Origin: Adenophora triphylla var. japonica
Taxonomy: Eukaryota > Streptophyta > Magnoliopsida > Asterales > Campanulaceae
Assembly (NCBI GenBank): GCA_022495995.1
Contig: JAFEMH010001304.1
Span: 248,001 to 312,000, forward strand
DNA: 64,000 nucleotides
Direction of reading: 5' to 3'
The number at the start of each line of letters is the position of its first letter. Within the stretch, counting starts at the first letter, position 1. The notes beneath the pieces were generated by a model. The model saw only the letters and a list, made by a program, of their open reading frames with translations, was not told the origin of the DNA and did not search any database. Below, one piece after another: positions 54,310 through 64,000 of this stretch. The position numbers and the translations under genes are program-made.

Positions 54310-55598
54310 TGTTGCTTTTGGTGAGGCAGACTAAGCATGGGCGCTTGAATCCTTGCTGCACTAACTTTTGAAATTGACCCATCATATACTGCTGAAGAAG
54401 GCATAAGACATGGATTTTTAAGCATTGCATCACAGAGACCAATGGAAGAGGCCTGGTGTTGCAAAAAAGATGCAACAAAGAATGGGACATCAGCTTGGAA
54501 ATTGGATTGGGATAGGAGCAGCACCGGGAGAGAAGGCCCTTGAGTTATTGGTAGAGTTACTGCGACATGACTAGCATTATTAGCAGTAGGTTGTAGGCTG
54601 TAATTTTTTAGCGATCTAGTAGTCTGCAGCCTTGAAGAAGGCTCATCATGGAGACTAGTATCTGACTCAGAAGGTTGGCCTACAAAGTCAGGAGCATGGT
54701 TGGCTGAGAAATTAGTGGCAATGGGTTGGCCACAAACCTCAGTATTCCCATTTAATGAAGGCAGCCCATGTACCGAAGGAATCCCATCTTTTCCATTAGG
54801 AGATATAGGCAGTGGGGCTGTAGAGCTAGGCACGTCCAAAACATGACTTGGTGCTAGACCTTTAGGTGCATCAACTGAATTTAATTTTGGATCGGTGAAT
54901 GGCGAGGTTGATGTAGTCTGCCTCTGAAGACCATGATGAGAGTCCACTAGAAGAGGTGACTTTTGAGGGACTTGGAGAAGGGAAGATTCGGGAACGGTAG
55001 AGACTGGAATCAATTCCCTTGGAGATAAAAAAGACGTCTTTATACAACGTTTTTCCTCATCAATAAGGTAATCAAGAAGAAAATCTAAAGAGATTTGTGG
55101 TTTTCGAAAATAATAATATTTGACAAATTTGTTGAATAATGGATCAAGTCTATCAACAAGAAATTCAATAAGCTCAATTTCGGATATAGAATATCTGGCC
55201 CTATCAAGAGAATATGAAATCGATTTTGCTTCAGAAAAATAATTTGACAAAGATTGAGAAGGAAGTTTTCGAAGACAATGGAGTTGATCAAGAAGGTCAT
55301 CAACATACCAATTTGAAGTAGGAAAAGCAGGGGAATAATACGACCCATCAACATCGGTTAATGGTTCTTCTACGTCAGAAGAACAATCATTTGAATCTAA
55401 GGATTCATTTTGTTCCGGGTATAACCAATCCGACAACGAAAAAGAAAAATTATGAACGGTGTTACTTGGTTCATTATAACGCAAACAATCAATTGCAGTA
55501 TGACCAAAACCGTTACATAATTGACAAATAGGATACGATGATGGCATTACAAAGCCAGGAACGGGATCATACCAAAAATCATCCATTGAACATACCAA
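54222..55598 (-). CDS. Gag-like protein with an N-terminal zinc knuckle (458 codons)
   Basis: The ATG near the primer site opens a frame with a perfect CCHC knuckle at residues 25-38 (CQLCNGFGHTAIDC), at the front instead of behind the gag core. Residues about 105-190 resemble the copia gag core (LHCLRKLPSQSLSNYFSEAK, then ISEIELIEFLVDRLDPLFNK and LDYLIDEEKRCIK). The rest is Ser/Pro-rich. Another reading is that upstream gag was lost and the knuckle is the remnant of a rearranged polyprotein. It would bind RNA and form particles. No partner enzyme is encoded in the element. Confidence 0.75.
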   Translation of the reverse strand: MVCSMDDFWYDPVPGFVMPSSYPICQLCNGFGHTAIDCLRYNEPSNTVHNFSFSLSDWLYPEQNESLDSNDCSSDVEEPLTDVDGSYYSPAFPTSNWYVDDLLDQLHCLRKLPSQSLSNYFSEAKSISYSLDRARYSISEIELIEFLVDRLDPLFNKFVKYYYFRKPQISLDFLLDYLIDEEKRCIKTSFLSPRELIPVSTVPESSLLQVPQKSPLLVDSHHGLQRQTTSTSPFTDPKLNSVDAPKGLAPSHVLDVPSSTAPLPISPNGKDGIPSVHGLPSLNGNTEVCGQPIATNFSANHAPDFVGQPSESDTSLHDEPSSRLQTTRSLKNYSLQPTANNASHVAVTLPITQGPSLPVLLLSQSNFQADVPFFVASFLQHQASSIGLCDAMLKNPCLMPSSAVYDGSISKVSAARIQAPMLSLPHQKQQCLVHSLCPLIQLLTSHVRLQRLLMLLLI

Positions 55599-55690
55599 AA
55601 ATTAATTTTATGAAGAAAAGAAAAAAAAATAATAGAGAGATTTAAAGAAGAATTGCGGAAGCGAAGTAATCAGGCCACCATAGATCGGTG

Positions 55691-55702
55691 GCTCTGATAC
55701 CA
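55691..55702 (-). promoter_or_regulatory. Primer binding site TGGTATCAGAGC of the gag-only copia element
   Basis: A perfect initiator tRNA-Met-type site immediately beside the 5' LTR. Confidence 0.95.
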
Positions 55703-56089
55703 TGTGAGACAAAGAATAATAGAAAGGAAGAAGTGAAGATGAGCAAGCCACTGCAGTTGTGAGTTGTGAGAAGAACACTAACTGTGAACTATATAAACAC
55801 AGTGAGTTGTGAGAAGAACACTAAATGTGAACTTTGTAAACACACGGCTGTTGGGCGGAACTTTGGAAGGACTCAACTTGAGTCTTTCATTCTATTAACA
55901 TATCATTATATAGGAATTTCAAAGAGTCCTACTCTATTACAATATTAAAGAGATTATTAACAAATATGGAAAAGATAATAACAAATATTTACTAATATTA
56001 TTCTAAATATACTAAATAACTAAAGGATTGTATTATAATATATCCAAGATTGTAAACAATATTGCATGAGATATTGTGTACGGTTAATA
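55703..56089 (-). repeat. LTR of the gag-only copia element, right (5' LTR)
   Basis: 387 bp, identical to the left LTR except at about three positions (for example GGGCGGAAC against GGGCAGAAC). Confidence 0.93.
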
Positions 56090-56187
56090 TTACGGAGGTA
56101 GGGCGTAAAATGTTTTACAGAGGAAAGGTGTAAAATATTTTCGGCTGTTTGGTAGGGAAAATATTTTCCGAAAGAGCGTAAAATGTT

Positions 56188-56190
<3 letters not shown>
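56090..56190 (+). repeat. MITE-like repeat, right part
   Basis: GGCGTAAAATGTTTTACAGA and GGCTGTTTGGTAGGGAAAAT continue the repeat interrupted at 52983. It runs into the TTA array. Confidence 0.55.
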
Positions 56191-56872
<682 letters not shown>

Positions 56873-57583
56873 TAGAAAGTGTATGTGATGAGCCAGCTTC
56901 ACTAGCTACTGTGGCGTCCTCAACCGCTGCTCCACAAAGGTAGCATACGGGGTAGCCAAGTCAAAGTACTCCTCAGCTGCCACGCCTGCCCGATACCTCG
57001 CTATGTCATCCGCCGACCAGTCCCTGGCTGCAGCATCCGCGCTGGAGGATCGTGAGGAGTAATGGCATCCAATGGAGGGATATGGCCATTTTTGAACCGG
57101 TTCATCTCTTCTTCAGTCGACATTGAAGCAAATCGTTGATCGTTGGAACCCTAATTTCGCTTGATTTCCCTCGTTTAATTTTGATTTTGTTTACTGTGTG
57201 AAGTTAAACACCCAAATGACGAATATATTATTTATGAAATGATTTATCAAATGACCAAAATGCCCTTGGAATTTGGTCATTTAATTGCGCCCCAACAACC
57301 AAATCATTCATTACAATTTATGGACGAAAATACCCCTTCAGTTAGTCACGTGAAACGCACATGAACCATGGTTCGTTAGTTTTCTAACTGGCCATCAAAA
57401 AATATACCCAATTGCAACAAAATGACAAACTCAATAACCAACTTGTTGCAAATGCAAATTCGATAACCAATTGAAACATCTCGACAAACTCAGGTAACTA
57501 AAATGCAATTAACCCTAAAATTTAAATAGGGCGTTGAATCACTAATTACTAATGTATGCAAAATAAATCAAACTAAGGCCCCG
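56873..57583. other. Mixed region with a possible GC-rich coding fragment (minus strand)
   Basis: On the minus strand between about 57125 and 56905, one frame reads MSTEEEMNRFKNGHIPPLDA. A second frame reads ARDWSADDIARYRAGVAAEE and YFDLATPYATFVEQRLRTPQ, then stop. The base composition is much richer in G+C than the surroundings. I do not recognise the protein; it may be a captured gene piece in a transposon. The remainder (57130-57583) is AT-rich and featureless. Confidence 0.4.
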
Positions 57584-57790
57584 TTTGTTTCACCGTAAAA
57601 TAACTCGTTTTTCGTTGTTTGGTTGAGCCCCCGAAAAACGTTTTCCGAAAAATAACTCGTTTTTCGCTGTTTGGTTGTTTTCCGAAAAATGGAGAAAACG
57701 TTTTCAGGAAAACATTTACGCGCTTCCTAAGTAAAACGACTTACTGACCTTGTCCTAAGTAAAACATTTTTCGAAAAATGGTGCCCTTCA
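57584..57790 (+). repeat. MITE-like GGCCCCGTTTGTTTC repeat, second copy
   Basis: It starts GGCCCCGTTTGTTTCACCGT and contains GTTTGGTTG and GAAAAACGTTTTCCGAAAAA words, like the repeat at 52906. Its right end is not clear. Confidence 0.55.
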
Positions 57791-57836
57791 TGTATAACTC
57801 ATATTTCACAAGGTACAACATTCTACTTCCTCATTC

Positions 57837-57837
<1 letters not shown>

Positions 57838-57918
<81 letters not shown>
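57838..57918. repeat. (AAT)n array
   Basis: About 27 AAT/ATA units. The poly-Asn frame is an artefact. Confidence 0.95.
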
Positions 57919-57920
<2 letters not shown>

Positions 57921-57959
57921 TAAAATATTAATAATAATAGTAATAAAAATAAATAAATG

Positions 57960-58366
57960 GTAAGTGAACCATTTATTTTTTTTTAGCTTGATTGTACGAA
58001 AATTGATGAAGATTCTTCACTCTTTGGCTGTATGTACTGTGAAAGCGTTGGAAAGATGTGAAAAAGTTCTTTATTTCTTCGCTTTTTAGTAATGGGTCCA
58101 TGTGTTGTATTTAAAATAATTGAAAATGTATACTTTTTTTTTTTTTAAGAAATTGGTATGCGTGAGTGTGGTCCCGTGTGGTCCAAATGATTCTTTTTTT
58201 ATTATTTTTTTTTTAAAGAAATGGGTTATATATGCTATGTTGTACCTTTATTGATTTTGGTTGTACTTTGGTAGTTGGTTGTGTTAATGAGGCTTATATA
58301 TGATAACCAATTGTTCCATATATTGTTTGTTGTAGGCATAATCAGTAATTACTACACTATAAGAAT
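57960..58366. other. AT-rich region upstream of the truncated Mutator transposase
   Basis: T-rich runs and no gene. It may hold the 5' end of the Mutator-like element, but no TIR was recognised. Confidence 0.45.
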
Positions 58367-59211
58367 GATATATGGTGGTCAATTTGAGAATGGTGTTTAC
58401 ACAGGCAGTGGAGTGTGTTGGTTTGATTACGTAGTTGCTGAGAAGATTAAAATCGATTATCTTAAAGATATGGTTAAGGAATTGGGGTGTGAATACAATG
58501 TTGAAGGCATAGTGTTTCATCAGAAAGTGTATGTGATGGATGTACATAATGGGTATAGAGTAGTAAGTAATGACCAAGATGTTTTAGATATACCTAAGTT
58601 TATATGTGCAAGGGAGGAGAGAGATTTATGTTGAAAAGATTGCAGAGGCATCGGTGATAAGGGAGGATAGAGAGGCTGATAGTCTAGTGGATAAGGGCAA
58701 AAGAAAAGTTTTGTGTGAGGATAATATCAGTGATGAATACTCATCTGAAGGTGAATCATTTAATGATAGTCATTATGATAGTGCAGAAGATGACTTGCAA
58801 TATGAAGTCAATGTTGACTATGATGTTGAGTATTGTGGGGTGTCACAGGTTGCTAAGCACAAGGGTAAATCAAAAATTAGTGCAAACACAGATGTTCAAT
58901 GGTCAGTTGGAGTTGGAAAAAATGTGCCAATGGATGATATAGATTATGAAAGTGATGAGGGGATTGATGGATATAATAGTGATAGTGATACTGGAAATAA
59001 AAGACCAAGTGGCAAGGTGTTTGATCCAAGAATTGATATGCCATCACCAAAATTTGAACTTTTGATGAAGTTTAGGGATACAAGAATGTTTCAAGAGGCA
59101 GTTAAGAGACATGCAATTGTAGAGAAAAGATCTATTTTCTTCCTGTTTCAAACTTCTGAGAAAGTGAAAGCAGATTGTAAGGCCCCTTGCAACTGGAATA
59201 TATATGCCTCT
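58367..59211 (+). pseudogene. Mutator-like transposase, N-terminal part, truncated
   Basis: It starts MIYGGQFENGVYTGSGVCWF, the PB1-like N-terminal domain of MuDR transposases. A frameshift near 58610-58630 leads into an acidic linker (SAEDDLQYEVNVDYDVEY). The DNA-binding domain follows (FDPRIDMPSPKFELLMKFRD, then CKAPCNWNIYASK with the zinc-ligand Cys pair). The protein stops abruptly at 59211, where a CG-rich LTR-like sequence begins. The catalytic DDE domain is missing. Confidence 0.82.
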
Positions 59212-60028
59212 AAGACCCTTCGGGGCAATCCCGGTCCCTTTCGGTTCCCTTCGGGGCATTCCGAGGCCCCTCGTGGTACTCCGAAGCCCTGTCGAGCACT
59301 GCCGAGCGCTCCCGAGACGCTCCCGAGCTGCCCCGAGGCACTCCCGAGGCATCCCGAAGCCTTGTCGATCCATCCCGAAGCCCTGCCAATCCATCCCGAG
59401 GCATTCCGGTCCATCCCGAGGTGTCCCGGCCCTTTTCGAGCACAACCGACGATCCCGACGCACGCCGGAACTCTGCCCGAGCACAACCGACGATCCCGAC
59501 GCACGACGAACCTCTGCTTGAGTCCAGTCAACGATTCTTGCGATCCCAACGCACGACAAAACTCTGCCCGAGTACACACCTAACAATCCCGAGACACGCC
59601 GAAGCTCTGTCCGCAGACACCGGTATATTCCCGAAGCAATCCCGGTCCGTCCCGGAACACTATTCAACACTCAAACACTATTACCCAGCGGAAGACAAAC
59701 ACGAACCAATATTGGTAAGGCTTCCTTCCAACACTATTTTAATACATTTCAATACATAGCGTGCAATGTAGAAATTATATACAGCATGCATTTTTAAAAG
59801 CACATACACACACACACACAAAACTTTTAAAGAAAGAAGGGGTATCGAAAGACTCGTATTTACGAGGCAACTCGGGTGCGCTCTACTATGCCCTTCCCGA
59901 GGAGTAATCTGACCTCCGAACTCAAAAATATCATCGCACAACAACAGTTTTTAAACTAAGCCTTTTTTCAATGTTTTGGGCTAAATCAAAATGGCGTGGC
60001 GACTCTACAAACAAAAACGCAGCGAGAC
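59212..60028 (+). repeat. Tat/Ogre-like LTR, plus orientation, with CCCGA-rich U3
   Basis: The right part (AACTCGGGTGCGCTCTACTA, CTTCCCGAGGAG, then GGCGTGGCGACTCTAC and the end AACGCAGCGAGACA) is the mirror image of the left part of the LTR at 9239. It therefore belongs to the same superfamily with sense on the plus strand. The first 470 bp are packed with CCCGA words (TCCCGAGGC, TCCCGAAGC) and are strongly GC-rich. No primer site follows, so it is solo or truncated. The left boundary is where Mutator homology stops. Confidence 0.55.
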
Positions 60029-60104
60029 ACCTCCTCGACCAAGCGATGCGAGATTCCGGGGCCCGCGCGCGAGTCGGATCCGGGTAATTTCAGGTATCTA
60101 GAAT

Positions 60105-60700
60105 GGTGGGGAGAACTGCGCTTGAGGAACACGAAGGGAAGAGGTGGAGGCCAAATCACTTCGGGTACGAGAAAACACTCAAGCACATCCAATCCACGAG
60201 TCAACACAGTGCATACTAGTGGAGAGGGAACTGATAGAATAACGGATGATGATAGGGCTAGATTGCTAGGTCTCACGCCTGAACAATGGAGCCACTTCAA
60301 GGAGTATGTGAAGTCAACTGGTCGCACAACTGGCCGAATGAACGGTAAGACAAATAATGATTCTTGGTTTGTCGATAGTGGAGATAATCGATACATAACA
60401 TGCATTATATCTTTGCTGAAAAATGTGTGTCGAATTAAGGCTAACCACATAGGTTTTCCCAATGGAAGATACCTGATAGCCACGAAAGAAGGCGATGTTG
60501 CCATCGGACCACATCTACGTTTGAGAAATGTTTTATATGCTCCCACATTCAACTGCAATTTGTTATCTATCTCTCAATTACTTAATGATTCAAATTATGT
60601 AGTGCATTTTTCTTACAAATTGTGTGTTGTACTGGACCGAGCCACGAAGATTTTGAATGGAACAGGTGAACAAGACGGGGGTTATACTACTTGAGGGGAC
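60105..60700 (+). pseudogene. Copia gag tail and protease
   Basis: Gag ends with LLGLTPEQWSHFKEYVKSTG. The protease follows with DSWFVDSGDNRYI, in which the catalytic DSG is kept although the usual ASxH after it is changed. GPHLRLRNVLYAPTFNCNLL and SISQLLNDSNYVVHF are the family's next blocks. The frame ends at 60694. Confidence 0.8.
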
Positions 60701-60952
60701 TAACAGGGACGCAAGCTTAAAACATCAGAGAATCTGGGAGCTATTAGTTATTGCATCAGCGACTTGGACATCCATCAAGTAAAGTGATTGGTTTATTGCC
60801 TATTAGTCATATTAGTATTATAAAGACGTTTGCGAAATTTATTGTCAAGCTAAACAAAGTAGAGACAAGTTTTTGCTTAGTGACAGTAACTTTATTGAAA
60901 TTTTTTATTTAATTCATTGCGATATTTAGGGTGATTATCGAAAGCCTGCAAT

Positions 60953-61640
60953 GTGTGGAGTCGTTTATTTTTTACCATTATGGACGATTGTTCTCGTGTC
61001 GTGTGGGTTTACTTGGTTAAATTTAAAAGTGATGTTTCTCAAATCTTGAAAAAAATTATTGTCATAATAGAACGGCAATTTAATAAATGTGTCAAGAAGA
61101 TTAGAAGTGACAATGGGACAGAATTTACTTGTTTAGAAAAATATTTTATTAAAAATGGCATTGAGCATCACACTGCTTGCATTTGCATTCGTACGTCCCA
61201 ACAAAATGGGAGGGTGGAAAGAAAGCATAGACTTATCTTGAATGTGTCTTATGCTTTAATGTTTCAAGCAAAATTGTCGGTGAAATTTTGAGGAGAGTGT
61301 GTACTATCAGCAGGGTACTTAATTAATCGTACCCCTTCAAAATTGTTGCATGGAAAAATCCCCTATGAAATTATTTTTGAAAAAAACCCTTCCCACAAAC
61401 ACATTAAGGTATTTGGATCTCTGTGTTATGCTCATTATTCTTGAAAAGATAATAATAAATTTACTAGTCGAAGCATACGATGTGTTTTTCTGGGTTATCC
61501 TTTTGGAAAGAAAGGTTGGTTAGTTTATGATCTTGACGAGCATAAAATGCTCATTTCTCGGGATATTGTTTTTGTGGAAAAGGAGTTTCCCTTTGCTAGT
61601 AACAGTACTGATCGAGAAGAGGCCTATACGGATTGAGATA
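60953..61640 (+). pseudogene. Copia integrase, with stops
   Basis: FTIMDDCSRVVWVYLVKFKS, then KIRSDNGTEFTCL (Asp) and TSQQNGRVERKHRLILN (Glu). After a TGA near 61289 the reading resumes with AGYLINRTPSKLLHGK and VFGSLCYAHYS. It goes on to CVFLGYPFGKKGWLVYDLDE, with a further stop. Confidence 0.8.
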
Positions 61641-61708
61641 TATTTCTTTGTGCACCTACTGATGAAGTTACTTATGATGAATACATTGCTTATATTGGCA
61701 ATAAGTTT

Positions 61709-61800
61709 CCTGAACAGTTGCCTGAACAGTTGCATGAACAGTTGTCTGGAAAGTTGCCTGAACAGTTGTCCGAACAGTTATCTGAACAACCTACTGAACA
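61709..61800 (+). repeat. 12-bp tandem repeat encoding PEQL units in the integrase-RT linker
   Basis: CCTGAACAGTTG and variants repeat about seven times and give PEQLPEQLHEQL-type peptide. A looser Gln/Glu-rich stretch follows up to 61910. The repeat lies exactly between integrase and reverse transcriptase. Confidence 0.85.
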
Positions 61801-61924
61801 AGTTCCAGCACAACTGGATGAACAGGTTACAGATACCACTCAGAGGTCCGAACAATCTCCAGAACAATTGCAAGTGCCTGGGCAATCTGCAACAGAGAAT
61901 TTGGGTAGAGGATAGAGAGCTAAA

Positions 61925-62576
61925 ATGTCTTCTACAAGGTATCCATCAGCTGAATATGAGTTGGGCAAGGCTCACGTTGCTCAAGTCCCCTCCCCGTCGC
62001 GTTCACCTAACCAAAATAAATCTTCAGGTACTTATTATCATTTATCAAACTTTGTCAATTGCACTAACTTCTCTTTGGCACATCATTGTTTTTTTGCTGA
62101 TGTTGACTTAGGACATGAACCAAATCATTTTGGGGAAGCAGTTACATATCCTCATTGGTGTGAGGCTATGAACAAAGAACTTGCTGCTCTTGATCAGAAT
62201 GGTACGTGGGAATTGGTAGATACTCCCATTAACAAGAAGGTAACTGACAACAAATGGGTTTATAAGATAAAATATAATGTTGATGGGTCCGTTGAATGTT
62301 ACAAAGCTCATTTAGTCATCTTGGGAAACCGACAAGTTGAAGGTGTGGAATTCAAAGAAACCTTTGCACCAACAATCAAGATGGTCACTGTCCGAGTTTT
62401 TCTTTCCATTGCTGCAGTTCATGGGTGGGAACTTTATCAAGTGGACGTTCACAACGCTTTTCTTCATGGTGATCTTAGTGAAGATTTGTCTATATGAAAG
62501 TAGCCTTGGGGCATCATGCTGCTTCTTCAGGTAAAGTGTGTAAACTCAAGAAGTCATTGTATGGCCTAAATCATGA
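61925..62576 (+). pseudogene. Copia reverse transcriptase, N-terminal half
   Basis: WCEAMNKELAALDQNGTWEL, then NKWVYKIKYNVDGSVECYKA, EGVEFKETFAPTIKMVTVR and [17 protein letters not shown]. After a stop at 62497 a few residues (KVCKLKKSLYGL) follow before the gene is cut off at a hAT-like repeat. YVDD and RNase H are missing. Confidence 0.85.
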
Positions 62577-62760
62577 TATGAACCGCAATTTGGACCACAT
62601 AATTGAACTGCAATTTGAACAAAACTGAACAAAATCATAGAGGTTTGGTTTGGTTCGATTTGAATTTTTTCATGATTTAATTCAGTTTGAAAATTTCTCA
62701 AACCGATGATTAGTGGTTCGGTACGTAAATTCCTCCAAACCGTACCATTTACACCCCTAG
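62577..62760. mobile_element. hAT-like MITE remnant
   Basis: The right end, read on the minus strand, is CTAGGGGTGTAAATGGTACG. CGGTTTGG/GGTTCGG words fill the body (GGTTTGGTTTGGTTCGATTT). This is a common plant hAT-derived repeat. The left terminus is not identifiable. Confidence 0.6.
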
Positions 62761-63036
62761 ACACGCCACCAAACCAAATTAATAATAACCATTAATTCAA
62801 AAAGTGAAAAAAAAATGAAAAAAAATAAGATGCTAAGGAACGTGAGCAAATAGAACATTTCTGCCTCAAAGTTTCATTGAAATTGCAATGTAACCCTAGA
62901 GGTATCATTTGTTGCAATTTCAATCTTGTTATTGTGCCAAAGTGGGGGCATTCTGGATAGCCGTTAAATAAATTAGACATAAGTTAGTAAAGTGGACCGA
63001 AAATCGCAACCAGTCTTTTTTTTTTTTTAAATCCCA
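62761..63036. other. Intergenic, nothing recognised
   Basis: AT-rich with short A and T runs. No coding potential or repeat end seen. Confidence 0.5.
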
Positions 63037-63242
63037 TTGTCAACCCTGAACAATAGTTTATCTTTTCATGTTAAATTGTTTAATTTCTCTTCAACCTCAA
63101 ACCAATTTAAAAAAAAAAAATCCACGGCCGCCACCATCCATCAACCAACCCCACCACCTTCCTATGCCTACCCCATCTGCAGTTCTCGGCACCACCACTT
63201 GAAACTTCTCTTTAATTTCTCTTCAACCTCAAACCAATCACG

Positions 63243-63281
<39 letters not shown>

Positions 63282-63345
63282 CATGGCCGCCCCACCACCT
63301 TCCTATGCATACCCCATCTGCAGTTCTTGGCACCATTGCAGCACC
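63037..63345. repeat. Tandem duplication of about 130-150 bp with poly(A)
   Basis: TTTAATTTCTCTTCAACCTC, an A run, CATGGCCGCC/CACGGCCGCC, CACCACCTTCCTATGC and ATACCCCATCTGCAGTTCT occur twice in order. The second copy has a longer A run (about 36) and CATGGCCGCCCC. The open frames in it are too short and variable to call genes. Confidence 0.7.
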
Positions 63346-63944
63346 AGATTCACTCTATCAATCGCAACCAACCCCACTTGTTATGCTCCCGTCCCGCCTC
63401 TCTCCAATCCCATATACTTATCAAAATGTCACCGCTAGATTTAAAAAGATGTCCATTGCGCGTAAAAAGAAGTTTCACTTATTTACAAAAATGTAACCAT
63501 GCATTTTGAAAACACGTTTTTTCAAATTATTTAGAAAAACTCATTTTCCTAAGATTTTGGAATATTGTTTTTGCCAAAAATCAATTATATAGATTCAGAA
63601 AGTCAAAATATAACATTTATCTTTGGACACGGGGAGTATGAAATTACACATACTTTAGATTGATCGTTTTAAATTTGTGGTTTAATCCAAAACAAAATGT
63701 GGGGTGGACAAATCTAGTTCATGTGGGCCCAACTAAAAGGAAATTAATCACAAATATTAAATATAAAAGAGGGAAATGTGATCAAATCCCGACCGTTAAT
63801 ATAACAAAGCATCAAATCCTCGGTGTATCAGTTCCGGATCGCTGTAAAATAAAAAATTTAAACTAGCTTGTGTAAAAAGGGTAAATATGTTGCAGAGTAT
63901 ATTAAATCTGTTGACATTTGATTCAGCAAAGAAGTTTGTTCATG
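63346..63944. other. Intergenic, nothing recognised
   Basis: AT-rich. GGACACGGGGAGTATGAAAT at 63625 recalls a Stowaway end, but I found no partner. No gene. Confidence 0.45.
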
Positions 63945-64000
63945 CCAGGTTTTGAATGAATTATACACCTATGTATGGAGTATATTTCTTACTTGAAGTC
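63945..64000 (+). repeat. Near copy of the host gene's 3' flank (52386-52440)
   Basis: TTTTGAATGAATTATACACC, then TATGTATGGAGTATATTTCT and TACTTGAAGTC, match the stretch just after the gene at 51938-52360 with about five changes. The copy runs off the window end. Confidence 0.8.

Larger units (their letters stand above)
52984..56089 (-). mobile_element. Young gag-only Ty1/copia element with non-canonical TA...CA LTR ends
   Basis: Two 387-bp LTRs flank a 2.3-kb internal region. I count three differences between them, so the insertion is recent. On the sense (minus) strand the LTR starts TATTAACCGTACAC and ends TTGTCTCACA, that is TA...CA instead of TG...CA. A perfect primer site (TGGTATCAGAGC) abuts the 5' LTR and the polypurine tract GGCTTGAGGGAGGG abuts the 3' LTR. 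Flanks are TTACA and TTACG, a target duplication with one mismatch. Only a gag-like protein is encoded; there is no protease, integrase or reverse transcriptase. It must be mobilised by a partner copia element. Confidence 0.9.
60029..62576 (+). mobile_element. Ty1/copia remnant, plus strand, truncated at both ends
   Basis: Gag tail, protease, integrase and the first half of reverse transcriptase follow in order. The 5' end is cut by the LTR-like sequence and the 3' end by a hAT-like repeat. Numerous stops and frame changes make it an old copy. No LTR of its own is visible. Confidence 0.82.

Noticed and set aside
59044..59670. Arg/Pro/Ser-rich open frames on both strands
   Set aside because: GC-rich CCCGA word repeats keep frames open by chance; no domain is present.

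Overview
The window is nuclear DNA of a flowering plant, most likely a eudicot. It is AT-rich, with plant LTR retrotransposons, Stowaway-type MITEs, hAT and Mutator-like transposons, long (TA)n and (TTA)n arrays, and GT-AG introns. I cannot name the species. Nearly everything is transposon. The only ordinary host gene I can support is a short single-exon gene of unknown function at 51938-52360.

Layout. 1-11204: a hAT transposon whose transposase gene is split by a gag-only LTR retrotransposon (227-7501, 5-bp target duplication TAATA) and whose 3' part is split by a Tat-like LTR (9239-10699). 11383-11968: two Stowaway MITEs. 12291-17190: a solo-LTR-like repeat (family B) interrupted by a composite block holding a MITE, TA arrays and a foldback-like element full of GTGTACAC palindromes. 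17930-22350: a decayed copia element on the minus strand. 22360-44352: a three-level nest. A second family B copy holds a Tat/Ogre-type gypsy element (22764-44039), which in turn holds a 13.8-kb Sirevirus-like copia element (23894-37651). LTRs, primer sites, polypurine tracts and target duplications define both inner elements.

44509-45902: a long-TIR Mutator-like element with a 10-bp target duplication and two opposed TAA/TTA arrays. 46219-50723: a Mutator-like locus with a ULP1-type protease gene (plus) facing a MURA-type transposase gene (minus); both carry the same 62-bp minisatellite in introns. 50808-52440: a Stowaway MITE and the host gene. 52984-56089: a young gag-only copia element with non-canonical LTR ends. 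56188-58366: TTA arrays and MITE-like sequence. 58367-62576: the 5' part of another Mutator transposase cut off by a Tat-like LTR, then a plus-strand copia remnant. 62577-64000: a hAT-like remnant and short duplications.

The most unusual signal is in the Sirevirus-like element. The hexamer GCGGTT (AACCGC on the element's sense strand) occurs about 69 times by eye count, in LTRs, non-coding parts and all three codon phases, against about three copies of the opposite orientation. The same element has an extra gene downstream of pol with its own TATA box, a short first exon, an intron and a proline/serine-rich plus coiled-coil product. Several other families here carry their own repeated CG-centred word, which may be one general phenomenon. 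All counts are by eye; no alignment or database search was run.
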